Shown: piece by piece, positions 48,101 through 61,168 of the stretch | Position numbering within the stretch: the stretch's first letter is position 1 | How the letters are laid out: every line of letters begins with the position of its first letter | Origin: Acridotheres tristis | Lineage: Eukaryota; Chordata; Aves; Passeriformes; Sturnidae | Length of the DNA: 64,000 nucleotides | Reading direction: 5' to 3' | Assembly (NCBI GenBank): GCA_037013685.1 | Contig: CM072908.1 | Span: 3,051,001 to 3,115,000, forward strand | Program-made: the position numbers and the translations under genes | The notes under the pieces: generated by a model | The model's input: only the letters and a program-made list of their open reading frames with translations | The model's database searches: none | Told to the model about the DNA's origin: nothing

Positions 48101-49557
48101 CAAGTGAATTCAATAGGGCCATTCACATTAATAGGGAAAGCAGGATTTGGGACTGGGTTCAGAAAGCCCCTGGAGCATGTGCTGGGGGCTCAGTGGCCTT
48201 TGGGCTCCCCACTGCTGCTCTTGGCTGGCCCAGGAACATCAGTCCTGAGATGCTTTATGAGGCTGGAGCTTCCTGGAGCCCTGCATCTGCTCTCCTGCAG
48301 ATGGGAAGCTGGAAAGGGGCTCCAGGCCAAACCCAAGGCAGCAGCTCAGTGCTTGGCCCCTGGTTTGGTTTTTGTCTCCATGATCAGTGACCCATAGCTG
48401 GGAACAGTCCCCAGGAGAACTCCCTGCTGTCTGGAAGGGTCACAGAGTCCTGGGGGTTTCCTGCTCTCTCAGAACTGGTCCTTCAGGAGGATGAGCTGGT
48501 CCCTGGACACTGGGAAAACATGGAAAAACTACTTGGGATTGCTATTATTTGACTTGCTTGCTCTTAGTGTAGGTTATATAAATAACTTTTCAGTGAGGGG
48601 CACAATTTTCCTTGTTGCTCCCTTCTCTTTCTAAGATATTGGGAATTTGAGACTCTCAATGCACCACCAAGAGAAATTCAGCCTAACTGGGTAACACTTA
48701 CAGAACCTAATCCTTGGATAAATCTGTGCCTCTGACACAGGAGTTATTTGGAGAGAGAAAATGCCTGCAGCTTAATTGTGTGCTCTGCAGAAAGGATTCC
48801 TCCTGCTCAGAGCACAAAGGTCACTCTGGACCATGGAGGGCCAGAACAAATCGTGTTCCACTGCAGTTATTGAGGTGCCTGTCTTTAAAAACTTTGCACT
48901 TGTGGATGGGCCTTGCTGATCTGACCTTGCTGATAGACCATGGCAGAGTTTCCTCGTTTACACTGGGCTTAATTCAAGCTCCCTTGCAGTGGGGACCTGC
49001 ACAATCTTTCCATAGGAAAAGTGGGAATAAGTGAGGCTTGGGTTTGACTTTCCTTCATGGGAGACAGGACTGCCACTGTTGTGCTTGGAAGGAGTTTCTC
49101 CTGACATCTCCTCCCCAGCTGGGCTGGTCCTGGCTGCAGGGGGAAGGTGTTTGCAGAAGGCAGAGAACTTCTCTATGGCACAGAAAGATGGGTGTTGGTA
49201 AAAGTAAAAAAACCCTGAGTTTTAGGCTGTCCAACATCTGTCAGGGAATGAAATGTTAATTGAAAGATGCACCTAAATTCCTGCACTCCTGAGCTCAGAC
49301 AATGGCTTTGACCCAGGATCAGGCTGTTCTAGTCCCATTTGGAGCACATTTGTTTTTTCTGCAGTCTTGTTCCAGAGTTTTTTGTCCTTTTTTTACAGAT
49401 GGGTGACCTGTGACATTCCTTTCTTCTAGAGATATTCTGGCTTTTTCCTCTATAAACAGAGGAAACACCCATTTCTATGAAGTGCTGAAGACAAGCCCCA
49501 CACAGCCCTGGCTCTGCTGGGAGCTCTTTAGAAAGGTCTCAAAGCTTTATCTTATCA
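45181..49557. other. Intergenic with two enhancer-like stretches
   Basis: T-rich runs lie at 45224-45240 and 47572-47600. Unique AT-rich stretches at 45950-46270 and 47930-48130 have the look of conserved non-coding DNA. No exon is recognised. Confidence 0.4.
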
Positions 49558-49558
49558 A

Positions 49559-49559
<1 letters not shown>

Positions 49560-49593
<34 letters not shown>

Positions 49594-49611
49594 TATTATT
49601 ATTATTATTAC
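49560..49611. repeat. (ATT)n microsatellite
   Basis: About 17 ATT units with one interruption. Confidence 0.96.
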
Positions 49612-50285
49612 TATTTCCAAATAATGTTATCATGCCAAACTGTGGCATCCTTGGACAGCTCTGGGGCATCATCTCCCACTGGCAGCAGAGGGGATTTATC
49701 TGCTTCAAAACATATTTAGAATTCTGCCCAGAGTTAAGAACTTTTTTATTGGTTTAGTCTTGTTTTGAAGGGAAATGGTGTAACAGCACTGACAGGTATA
49801 GCAAAGTTTTTTAGAGGATGTAGCTTCAGGTTTATCATCAATCTCAAAACTATGCTTATGAGTAGGTAATGTTTGTTTCTCCCAATTTAATATCTTTTAC
49901 TTAATGTTGTTTTCTCCTTTCTCATTCATTCATTATCTTAAATGGAAAAAAAAAATCCCACATGATCTGTGAAACAAAGGAGTTAACCTTACCCCCAAGA
50001 ACATTCTGATATTTTGTATATCTGCTTTTCTCTCTGGATTATGGCAACAGGTAAAGGTTTTCCCAAGAACAAAATAAGCCACGCTCACAGAGAAAGCAGA
50101 AAGTTTTTAAATTTCAGTCCTGAAGTGGACAAAACTCTGACAATCGCACTCCCAAAACCACACGGTGAAGGCACCACATTAAAACCTTTTTTAGAGGAGT
50201 TTGAAGAGGAAAATTTAACGGAGGAATAGAAAGCAGGACAAGCTCCAGAGACTTTGTTCCTGCAGAGCTGTGTGGGACTGGGGCC
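49612..50285. other. Intergenic, nothing firm
   Basis: Unique sequence. A 71-codon plus-strand frame at 50014-50229 has an acidic end and no known domain. Confidence 0.4.
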
Positions 50286-50930
50286 TTTGTCTATTGAAAA
50301 AAAATGGCCCCAAAAGCCCCTTCTCGTCTCCCACTCCTCCCACAGCTTCAGCTAAATTCTCGGATCGTGAGGGCATGTAGGGAACAGCTGCTTATGATCT
50401 CTTCACAAGTGCTGGGTCATTGGTAAACAACCATCCCTCCACCCTCTCGGAGCGAAGAGGGGGAAAAAAAAAAAAAAATTATACAAAAAATGCATTCATT
50501 TTAGTGATGATGAAGAGTAATGAAGAGCACGTGCACGCTGCGCGCGGAGAGAGGGGAGAGAAAAAAATGACAAATTAAATCATGTCTGGTTTGACAAGCC
50601 TTTAAGTGTAACAGATCTGCACTTGTGCTGGCTGACAGGAGTGATTGATACCACGGAGCACTCGTCAATTTTTAAACACACAGCCCGAAACAAAGAGGCA
50701 CTTCATGGCGGGGCCTCGCCGCGCCGAGGCAGCGCGGTGCTGCCCGGGGTAAGCGCCCTCCACGCCGCGTGTTTTCCTTGGCAAAAACCCCCTGCTCCTC
50801 GCTGTTTGGACAACTATATTTATTTTTATGGTCCTTAAAATATTGTAACCCAGTCAACTCAACAGTCATTTAAGGTAATTTCTGGTCTGAACGGCATCTA
50901 TTTTCTAGGCGACGCTACGATAATATATGT
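50286..50930 (+). promoter_or_regulatory. CpG cluster with E-box, possible promoter or enhancer
   Basis: CpG-dense patches lie at 50528-50555 (an E-box GCACGTGC followed by CGCTGCGCGCGGAG) and 50706-50770. In the second, CTGCCCGGG|GTAAGC is a good plus-strand donor at 50749-50750. TAAT and AACAGATCTG words lie around them. It could be the start of an unknown transcript or a regulatory element. No protein is visible. Confidence 0.28.
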
Positions 50931-52139
50931 TTGCTGTGGGCCAAATTCTTTGTGTAGGTAGCTCTGTGTTTGGAGTTGTTAAAGGGGGGGAGAGTTGCAG
51001 GATCCAGGAATTTCTAATAACTTGAAATCTAAACCTCCTGGATGTTTCAGGCTGTGCCATTTATAGAAGATATTTAGCGTGGCAAAACAATATGCTTTTC
51101 TTTATGTTTTATTTGTGTACAAACCAACCAGCCCAGACTTGGGTTTTGGGGGGAAAAGCTTGGTCTGAGACAGACTTTGAAAGTTTCAGTCTGAAGAGGT
51201 CAAGGTGTTAAATGTAAAAAAGGGCAATAGTGTAAAAAGAGCCAGTCTTTAATTATCAGTGTTTTGCTATTGCACCACATGAACAGTTTCTATGGGGCTT
51301 TTAAATGTATTAAATAGGAGCTGGAGGATAATGGATTATTTGATATCAAAGATGGCTCAGTGGTTCAGAGCAGCCAGAAGGATTTGTGATGGCACAGAAA
51401 CAAGCACAAAAACCCTGTAAGCAACCTAGAACGTGGGTAACCCTGTGGAAGGAGACATCAGTGCAATAACTTTGATTTTTAAAGACTTAAATCATTCAAA
51501 GCAGAGCTCGTGGAAGAACATCCCACCTCACCCTGCAGGCAGTGACAGTCTCTGTCACCTCCAGGTGCCCTTGACTCCTGTTTTTATGTTGCTGTGAAAT
51601 TATTTATCAGCACAGCTTTTAACTAAATCCGAGGTGTCTGTAAATCCAGGACCCTCCTCAGCCTGGGGTTTAGGAGATGCTTCCCTTCCTATCAGCTGTG
51701 TCTGTGCAGGGATAATTCTGTGATCCAGCCTTTCATTTTCTCTATCTTTACTGCTTGTCCTGGGCCCTTGGCTCCATTAAGGGTGGATGCCCAACTCTGT
51801 TTATTTAGGCCTTTTTTAATCTGACATTTCCAATCAAGCTAATTCATCCGAGAGAGACCAACCATCCTTTTATTTATTTTAGCCTATTTTAGCAAGGTAA
51901 CCCAATCCAGACCATCTCCATATCTTGTTTACAAAAACAGCTGTGGTGACAACATCTGTCCTGTGTAAAATGTCAAAAAAAAAAAAAAAGAAAAAAAAAG
52001 AAGGGAAAAAAGAGAAAACTTGTTGAAAATCATAGAGATATCAGAGTTATTATTCAGCCACACTTTGCAAGATGAGTCTCCAAAATTATTTTCTGCATTA
52101 TTCAGAGAAGAAAAATGGTCAGAAGGAGGTGTCAGAGCT
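50931..52139. other. Intergenic, nothing recognised
   Basis: Unique AT-rich sequence with an A-rich run at 51976-52015. Confidence 0.5.
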
Positions 52140-52350
52140 GTGGGTGAGGGCCTGTGTCCCTGTGTCAGGCCATGGAGTGTTCCATGGAATTTAAGTTAAG
52201 GGAGTAGTGGCAGTTCCAGAAGTGTCTGGACAATGCTCTCAGACACAGGGTGGGATTTTGGGGTGTCTGTGCAGGGCCAGGGGTTGGACTTTGATTATCC
52301 AGGTGGGTCCCTCCCGCTCAGGATATTCCATGATCCCATGAATTCTGTGC
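52140..52350 (+). mobile_element. CR1 LINE 3' end, sense on plus strand
   Basis: 'gtctggacaatgctctcaga', 'cacagggtgggattttgggg', 'cagggccaggggttggactt' and 'ggtgggtccctcccgctcag' lead to 'gatattccatgatcccatga', the CR1 3' terminus. Confidence 0.92.
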
Positions 52351-54365
52351 CCAGGTAGAGGAACCTGTGGAGGAAATGGTTGTTTCATGCTTATAAAAGG
52401 GGTTTGTTTATGAGAAAATAAAGACAGGTTTTTTCCTGATCAGATACATCAGCAAGAGAAGGTTAAAAGGAAGGAAAAATACTGTAAAAAAGTCAGGTTT
52501 TGGGCCCAGTGATATCTGAAAGGCAGAAAAGGGGTTGTGATTATTGTGATTATTTGCATATTAAGCTCCTGTAGATTCTGAATGGCACTAAAGGGATTTT
52601 ACACCTTGCTGGTGAAAACTTCTGATTTTCAATGATGCTGGGAAGTCGCTTTTACCATCCAATAAACGAGGGGAAGTCTGACAGAATTCCACTCTGGGAG
52701 GTGAACTCACACCAAAATGCCATTTCAAGCATGTGAGGGAGTGCAAGGGAGGGAAGTGCCAGGGTGACACCACTTTGTGTCCCCAGGAGGGAGGGAAAGC
52801 TGAGATTGCTGGGATGCCTGGGCAGCACTCGGTGCCTTGTCCTGATCCCTGCTGAGCCCTGAGAGCTCTTGGATTTCAGGAAGAGGTGGAAGCCTGAGGA
52901 ATTTATTTGTCACTTGAGCTGGGGATGACCACCAGGAATGAAACCTGCAGAGTCCATTATTCCTTGCTGTTGTGTGGTGGGCTCCTGTTTAAGTTCTCTG
53001 CTGCTGTGTGGTTTGACATGAATTTCATGAATTCTCCTTATCTACAGTTTGTGGAATAATATTGGAATAATATTTATTTATTTATATAAGGGATGTACAT
53101 CAGCAGCCCTTCCTTGGCTCAGGTCTGACCTACATATAAGAACAAACCCCATAGGCAGAGCTGGCAGAAATTTGGTGTTCCCACATTTTGAGGAATTCAA
53201 TGCATCCCCATTCCAAGAAATAATGAAATTATTATTTTGTGAATTAAAATATCTGTGTTTTATCCAAAAGCCATTTCTTACAGCCAAAAAAAAAAAAAAA
53301 GTGAATGTTGTATATCTGACAGGCACCTCTTTGCTACTAAATCTGAAAAAGAATGATACCAAATTAGAGAGAGGAAGAATTGCCCCACTGATCCTTCTAA
53401 TTTCAACCAAATGAGAAATAGATCTGATGAAAAGCACTGTGCATGGTACAGGAGCCAGACACACCTGAGAGAACTCTTCGAGTGCATTTTGGCCCAGCCT
53501 TGTGGCACACAAAACTGAGCCCCATCTGCTCCTGCTGCATCCACGTGGCAGAGAAGATTAAAACAAGATACCAACATAAAAATCGACTGATAGGGGAGGA
53601 GCAAGTGGGAACTCCTGGGAGGAGATTGTGAGATAGTGACAGCTTGGAATAAATCCAAACCCAGTTGCAGCCTGGAGAAATTGGCTTTTCTGTTGTTCCA
53701 TGTTTTCTGTAATGCAAACCAGTGTGTGTGAGGGGCTGGGGGGGATGTGATTGTCATTAGGAAAAGCTTTTGCCAGCACAGTAGCTCAGACACCAGGGGA
53801 TAATGCATTACACACTGATGCTTTCCAGGACGTGGATTCCACTGATTCCACAGCGGCTGTGCTGCTGATTCCATCGGGGGGACGAGTTCCCCATCCACAG
53901 CTTCCCCTCGTGGCAGTGCAGCTTCGGGATCCAGCCTTGGAGCACAGAAATTCCCCCACCTCCCTGCCACGCTCAGGTTTCACCGCTGCCCTTTGAGGTT
54001 CCAGGAGGAGCTTGGATTTCAGACAATGGGGCAGAACAATGGGGAAAAAGCGACCCCCTGGTCCTGTTACAGCTTAATCCCACCCGGGGACAGGCTGCCT
54101 TGGCACTTCAAAGCTGGGGCACACCAGAACACCTGCGGAGATGAAAGCATCTCACAGGGATGTGCCTCTCCTGGCCCTGCCCAGGTCCTGCTCTGCACAC
54201 AGGTCTGGCTCAGGGACCACTGCAGGAGCTCAGGAGGATGGAGCTGATGGTGCTGACAGCACCAGAGCCGCGTTCAAACACTTTGGGCACCCAGGGAAAC
54301 ACAGCAGCTTCGAGCACTCGTGGCCATAAAGGAGATCCCAGAGCCTGGCGCTGTGCTGGGCAGTG
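52351..54365. other. Intergenic, nothing firm
   Basis: Unique sequence. A 230-codon minus-strand frame (53278-53970) ends in an oligo-Phe run caused by an A15 tract and shows no domain. Confidence 0.45.
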
Positions 54366-54420
54366 GTGACACCCAAACTGGGTGACACCCAAACCGGGTG
54401 ACACCCAAACCGGGTGACAA
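54366..54420. repeat. 16-bp tandem repeat, about 3.4 copies
   Basis: The unit is 'ggtgacacccaaaccg', with one variant (aaactg) and a last, partial copy. Confidence 0.9.
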
Positions 54421-55641
54421 CGAGTGGCCCTGTGCTGCTCAGCCCTTCCCTGCTGTAATTTCAGATTAATGCCAAATAAATTTGGCTTCCTGTCCTCTCT
54501 GCTCTGCTGCTGGGCACGGCCACGTTCCCCTTCAGAGGGAGCAGGTGCTGGTGGCTGCGAAACTCGAGCCAGGCATCGATTGTAAAGCATCTTAAAAACT
54601 CCCACTTGCCAAGATGGAAAAGGGAGCCTGCAGAACGAGATTTGCTTCCCTTAGACCTGGAAAACCTGGTGGTGTCTGTGGTTTTGTAAAACCTCTCATA
54701 CTTTATTTATTTTTATTCCTCTGCTAGCCCTTGGGTACAGATTACTTTCAAACAAGCTGGTTTACTGTTTGCATAACACAGGCTTAAATTCAGTTAGAAA
54801 TGGATCGTTTTTCAAGTAAAATTCCCCAGAAAATAATTACAAGTATTTGGGGGTGTTGGGGAAAACATCAGGAATCTTTCTTGCTAAGGTCTGGTGACAC
54901 CTGGCAATTAAAAATAAAAATCCGTTTTGTGATCCAGACCTTCCTCCTTGTCCTTGGGGACAAATTAAACTGAATTGCAGAAGTTTCAAACATACTTCTA
55001 AATCCAGCATCGTTTGCTTCTGGGTAGATTCTACATTCTACAAATTATTTCTTCCTGGGAAAGTGTCTTGGATTCATATTAATGAGGATTCCATGTTTGT
55101 GGTTAGGGGAAATTCAGTCTTGTGGCTTAAGCAGCCTCAGGACTCTCATTAAGTGCAAGAGGTTAATAATCTAAACTAGCAGTTAACTAGCTCTGGTCAG
55201 CAGAGCATTATTGCTTTTGGCTCAGGCGAGCTGAGCTGGTCCCTTGTCCTTTGCAGTGCCAGAAATGCAGGTGGGGACCAAACCAGGTGAGCTGCAGGTG
55301 AGCCACTTCTGATTTTGGTGCTGGGGGAGATGCTGGGAAATGTTTGGAGTGGAGATGAGATGGAAAAACGATGTGAGAGGAGGGAAGTGGGAGCTCTGGG
55401 GTGAACTCTTCACTCAGAGGTGGTTTGTGCTCTGCTGGTTTGAGATCCTGGTCCAGCCAAGGGTTCTGCACAGGCAGCTCAGGCAAAACCCCTTTTTTAA
55501 ATTTTTTTTTTTTTTTTTTTAAATGGGACTAAGAAGCTGCTTTGCTGCAGCCCAGTTCAAATATGCAGAACTCCCAGTGGTGCTTGGCTCTGTGTGGGGA
55601 GGCGTTTCATGTGTCCAGCGTGTCAGGGACAGCCACTGAAA
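54421..55641. other. Intergenic, nothing recognised
   Basis: Unique sequence. A T-rich tract flanked by TTTAAA-type ends lies at 55494-55523. Confidence 0.5.
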
Positions 55642-56050
55642 GAAATCATGGAATTCCAGAGCCCTGGTTGGAATGGAGCTGGTCAAGCAGCTCCACTTAG
55701 GCCAGGTTGCTCAGGGCTGTGGCTTGAACATCCTCAAGGGCAGAGACTGCAGAACCTCCCTGGGCAGCCTGTTGTGGTGTTTGATTGCTGTCCTGAGGTG
55801 TGTTTGGAAATTCCACCTTCCAGCTGGTGCCCAGTGCCCCCACACTACTGCTCCTGTCCTCCAGGGACAGCCTGGTCCCATCTCTGCATCCCCTGCTCAG
55901 AACCAGTGCTGGGCTCTCCCCTGAGCCTTCTGTGTGTGCCAGAGTCACTCTGTCCAGTGCTCCCTCTAAGTCACACTCCAGCCCCTCCTTTGGTCCTGTA
56001 GTCCCTTGGTGAAGCCCCAGCTGGACACAGTGCTCCAAACCCAATGGGAA
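55642..56050 (-). mobile_element. Old CR1 LINE fragment
   Basis: The plus strand carries 'caggttgctcagggctgtgg', 'cagaacctccctgggcagcc', 'tgtttggaaattccaccttc' and 'agctggacacagtgctccaa' in reverse-complement CR1 order. It is the longest (about 400 bp) and among the most diverged copies here. Confidence 0.8.
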
Positions 56051-57369
56051 AAGAGGGAAAGGCTCCTTTTCCTGCCTCTGCTGGCTCATCCTCACCAGCC
56101 TGGGATGTGCTTCCCCTGCCCACCTGCCAGCAGGATTCAGTTGCTTTGTGGGTCAAGAGCCTGAAAGAATCAGCTCAGGTGTTCCTGACGTTGAAGAATT
56201 GCTGCAGAAAGGGGAGGGCAGTCACAGATTGGCTCTGTCCTTTTACAGCCTATGGAAACTTTACTTTTAATTGCACAGACTCCAAACAAATTAAAAAGAG
56301 GCAGCCAAATCTGTTATCAGGCTGGCTTCCTGCAGTGTCCTGACAGGTCCCAGAGGCCTCTGCAGGGACAAGGTTTGGCTGGTTTCTGCCACATCCTCTC
56401 TGCCTAAATTTAGAATGGTAAAGAGATTCTAATCTGTAGGACCTCTTTTTATGGAGTAGACTCTGTTCCCAGTGGAAAACTTAGGACATGATCAGATACT
56501 TTAGAGTGATGCCCCCCTGCCTTTCTAATGTGTTTATTTCAAGGATTCAGTTTATTTTAGCAGATATTTCCCGTTGGAGCATCCACAGATTTATATTCTG
56601 GCATTTTTGGAGAAGAGATCCCCAAAAATTCAGAAAAACACATTTCATTTAGTCTTGCTAACATCAATCTGAGAACAAGCATCCAAATGTTGTCTGGAAA
56701 TCCAAAACGTTATTGTGGAGAATCAAACAGAGCCTGGGCTGAGCTGTCTGAAAGAAGAAGAGCTCCTTTTCCCCAGGGCAGCCCCATGTGCTGTCCAGCC
56801 CCTGCTGACACAGCTCACACCACCCTGAGCTGCCTTTCCACCTGCTGTAAAAGGGGAAAGAAGCTCATTATCGATGATTTTGGGGAGGGATAGAGATGCT
56901 TTTGCTGCCTGGAGCTGCTGTGGCCTGTGATGTCTCTGCTGCATCAACAGGCAGCTGAGGTTTGGTGGGAGCAGGGGCTGCTCACAGCGAGTGCAATGCT
57001 CAGAACACTTGGGAGCCCCTGGCTGATGTGGTTTGGGGCTGTTCTGAAGCCTCTCTCTCCTTCTGTCAGGCTCTGCACAAGCAAGTTCCCCTTGGGAAGA
57101 AGTGCCTGGGACTCCAGCCTAGCCATACATCTCTGTCAAAATCCCTATGAATAAATTAACCTTTCTAAAGATTAGTGCACCCTAATACCTCAGGGTTTTT
57201 TTTCTTGTTTTTTAACAGAACAAATGCTAAAAACGCCTTGACAGACCTGGCTGGGGTTTGTGCTGTGGAGCACCTACAAGGGATTATGCTGTGAGTGGTG
57301 TTAAAGGCACAGCCATGTGATTGTGGTCCCCTCCTCTGGAGAAGGGAAAAGCACACATTTATGAGTAGG
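56051..57369. other. Intergenic, nothing recognised
   Basis: Unique sequence with no exon or repeat identified. Confidence 0.5.
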
Positions 57370-57497
57370 AAATCCTCATTTGGGCAAATCCTGAAAAAGC
57401 TGAAGAAAGCTCTCATGCTTTTACTTCTAAAACAAATCCTCATTTGGGCAAATCATAAAAAAGCTGAAAAAAATCTCTCAAGCTTTTCCTTCTCAAA
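57370..57497. repeat. 64-bp direct tandem duplication
   Basis: Two copies start with 'aaatcctcatttgggcaaat' at 57370 and 57434 and continue through 'aaaaagctgaa' and 'tctc.tgcttt.cttct'. They are about 85-90% alike by eye. Confidence 0.88.
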
Positions 57498-60400
57498 CAC
57501 CTCAAATTCAGCCCCCCCCCAGTGCTTCACCCCTGGTATTTCCCCAGACAAGGATGAGGTGGGATTTGAGCAGCTCTGAAGGTTTTGGAAGCTGCACCAG
57601 CCCTGGGAGAGTGGAAGCACTGGTGGCCAAGTGGGAACAATGGGCTCAGTGTCAACATCCCCTTGTCCTCCAGACTTTTCCCTGTTTCCCTGCTCGACTC
57701 CAGCCCTTATTTTGGTAGGACAGACCACAGGGAGGTCAGGTATCTGTGGCTCCATTCTCCTGCCATTGAATTGCTGGAATTGATCTGATCCTTTCCAGGC
57801 AGCCAGGGCGGAGGGGGCCATTCCAAAGATGGCAGGGAGTGTTTTGATTTTTGATCCTTTTGAGATGAATTATGGGGAGGAAGCTGTCTGCTATCAGAGG
57901 AATTAGTCAAATTCCTTGTCAGATGTGCAATCCCATTAAAAATGCATTATCTGTTTTCAAAGCTTAAGTGTGGGTGTTGGTTGAGAGTCTTTAAAATATT
58001 ATTGTAAACTTTCACTGAGAAAAAGTATTCCTGAGTCTTTCATGAGGGCTAATCCCACTTCAACTACCGTAAACCACCAACTTCTGGGGTGGCCTTCACG
58101 AGCAGAGCAAGGCCAAAGAATGCCATTATTCTGGGAAAATCCCCCTGGAAGATGCTCACAGTTGTTTTACAATGTTAGTAGCAGCTCAGCACCGAGCTGA
58201 TTTATTCTGATAATGATTCTGCTCCTCAAATTCTCCCTTTGCTTTCCTGCCTGGCATTTAGAGTTCAAACAACTCCCTGAATCCAGGGCTGAACTCATCC
58301 CAAATGAGATCCCCAACTCTGCTGCCAGCAAAGGGTAAATCTGTGACCTTTAAATGTGTCTGCTCCTAACCTGAATGTGTCAAAGGTAGGTGGAAGGAAT
58401 CTCAGTCAAAGTTTTGAAGAATGTGCTCATGGAGGGAAGCCACAGGTTCTTCTGTGAGGGATTAATGGGATTTCCTGGAGCAGTCAGTGTCACTCATTCT
58501 TTGGAACACATTCCAAGGAATTATTTTAATAACCAGATAAAAAATGCCATGTAAACTTCTCTTTTTAAAGTATCTATTTGTTGCAGAATCACACACGCTT
58601 CCAATTTTTTTTGTTAATTTTTGACATGTAAACAGGATTTCCAGGAAAGTCTCACAGATTTCAGATGCCTTTCACTGACACTCACATCCACAGCATGGCT
58701 CCAGTTGGATTTACAGTAGCCATGGCACATCATAAATGATGTTCTGGGGCCAGCTGAGCTCTGTTCCACAGGTTATTTCCCTAGACCTTTGCTCATTGGA
58801 ATTATTGTTAGAGAACAGGGGTAATTCCATCATTTTTATTTGCTTTTATTTATCTCTGAGCAGAATTGAGGTGGCCACAAACCTGCAAATCAGTCTGTAC
58901 GACAAAGGCACATATTTTCATGATCAAAAAATAGGGTGGTCATCTTTTTTAGAGGAAGGAAACAGCCTTGGCTGGCAAGAGCTCCTTTCTAAGCCCGTGC
59001 CAGCACCGAGGGCCATGTTTCACATTACTTTGTTTTTCTGTTCCATGCGAGGAATTGGCAGAAAAAATCGGCAAATTCCTCAGGTCTGGCTGGCTGCTCT
59101 GGCTCTTACAGTGACCATGTTTCCTGCCTGCATCTCTGTTTCTATAACAACTCCAGCCCTCTGTGTCACTGCAGGGTAATGGAGCCCAGCTTGGTGCTTA
59201 TCTCCTGAAATACCTAAAAAAAATTTCTGGATTCAAATCACTTTCAGCACTGTTGCCAGTCCACCTGTTAAAATATTTTGCAGACAATGAAGTATGGAAG
59301 GAGTAGGAGCACATCAGGAGTGTTTGGGATATTGTGTTGTCTTTGAGGGCTTCTAAGTGCTTTGTTTTTATTTTGATGGTGGCTGAACTCCCCAGAGATC
59401 ATAACTGAGACCTGTAAATGAATGCTGGAGAACGGAATAATCACTCTGTCTTTAGCCAATCCATATAAAAATTCAGCCCAAAAATACAGTTTAAAGAGAT
59501 AAATGTTAAATAAATGCAAGGGCACCAGCAAATATTCCCCTCCACCTTCCCAGGCTCAGCAAGCAGTGAATCTACACAACCTAAGCTGGTTTACCTTGCA
59601 AGATTTCCACCACTCTTTGCAGTCTTGGTCCCACAGAGTTCACACTGTCCCAAACACCAGAGGCAGAACCCTGCCTGACACTGCCCAGACAACCCCACAG
59701 CCCAGTAAAGCCAGAAAAGAAAGGAATTCCCTTGGATTCCAAGTGCTAAGCAGAGAACATGTGGTGCTCAGCTCTTCCCCAGCCCCACGAGGCAGCTGCA
59801 AACACAAGTTATTGCAAAGCTGCAAAGCACAGACGGTGGCACTTTAACGTTTCCTTGTCTAGAATGGGTTTATCTCAGAATTTTATGTTATTTCAACAAA
59901 GTGGAGTGTTTACCATAAATAGCAGGGCCTGCAGAAAGCCTGTTGGAACACTCTTCCTACTGTGAAGCAGCAGTACCTCAAGCCTGAACCAATTTAGGGG
60001 AGGCATTGGCCATATGATTTTAATATTAACAAGTGGAGCAAATTTGTGAGTGGGTTGTTGGCCAGTTTCATAGCGAGGGGCACCTGCAAGCCATCAACAC
60101 GGCTCAGGCAACAAGGTGTCAATGCACAGGCAGAGTAAAAACACGAATTTGGTGCGTGCAGGGATCACTCAGCTCGTGGGGAGGTGTTAACAGCAGAGAG
60201 GAAAGGAAACCTGGCTGGTATTTGGTGCTTTTTTAGCAGTGGCACAGATCTCAGAGGGGACAGGGGTGGAAGGTGGCACAGGGCACACCCCAGGCTCAGG
60301 TGTGTGGGGTGGGACCAGGGCTTGAAGTTGGAGGTGGCAGAAATGGGCCCTGCCCTTGTTTGAGGAGGCAGGAGGGTGGCACATGGGTTGTGCAGGTCTG

Positions 60401-60867
60401 GGAAAAGTTTGGAACGTGCAAGAGGGGCAGGTGGATCTCTCAGCACAGAGCAGTCTCCTGAAGTCACCCTAAAACTTGTGTTCCTTGAAGGGTCCTGGAA
60501 GGACCTTGGAAGGATCCTTCCCAGCTGTGTCCAGAGCTATTGCTTACATATTTTGCAGAGATGTAATTTCTTGCCCTATTTCATAGATTTCTTCCTTCTT
60601 GCAACATCCCAGAGGGTGATCTCAGCACGTTGTTATGTTCCTTCCATTGTGTGCCAGCTCAGGGGTGTATTTCCATTTATCTGAACGAGCACAGACCCAC
60701 AGTGACAGGACCCAGGGACACACAAATATGAGCTGTCACAAAAACACAGGGCTGTGTTTGAGGGAACACAGGTCCTGATCCCACCTTCCCCTCTGACAAA
60801 CATCTGGAGCTGCTGTGTCCTGCTGGGGTTTCTCTTTGCCTTTCCCTCTGCTGCTTTATTTCTTTAT
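57498..60867. other. Intergenic, nothing recognised
   Basis: Unique sequence. Open frames up to 147 codons lack recognisable domains and splice context. Confidence 0.5.
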
Positions 60868-61168
60868 CCAGGCTGGGAATGTTGGGGCTGCTCAGCCTGG
60901 AGAAGAGGAGGTTGTGTGGAGACCTTTCTGAACCTTCCAGGACCTGAAGGGATTACAGGGAAGATGGGGAGGAGCTGCTCACCAGGAATTGGAGTGAGAG
61001 GACACCTGGAACAGAGCAGCTGTGACTGCCCCTGGATCCCTGGCAGTGTCCCAGGCCAGGCTGGACAGGGCTTGGAGCAGCCTGGGACAGTGGAAGGTGT
61101 CCCTGCTCATGGCAGGGACTGGCTGAGATTTGAGGTTCCATCCAGCCCAACCCATTCTGTGATTCTCT
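60868..61168 (+). mobile_element. CR1 LINE 3' end, sense on plus strand (passerine-like)
   Basis: Starts with 'ggggctgctcagcctggaga' and continues with 'tggatccctggcagtgtccc', 'aggccaggctggacagggct', 'tggagcagcctgggacagtg', 'gaaggtgtccctgctcatgg' and 'catccagcccaacccattct', ending in 'gtgattct'. It contains the 3' end that is reverse-complemented in the copy at 41991. Confidence 0.94.
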
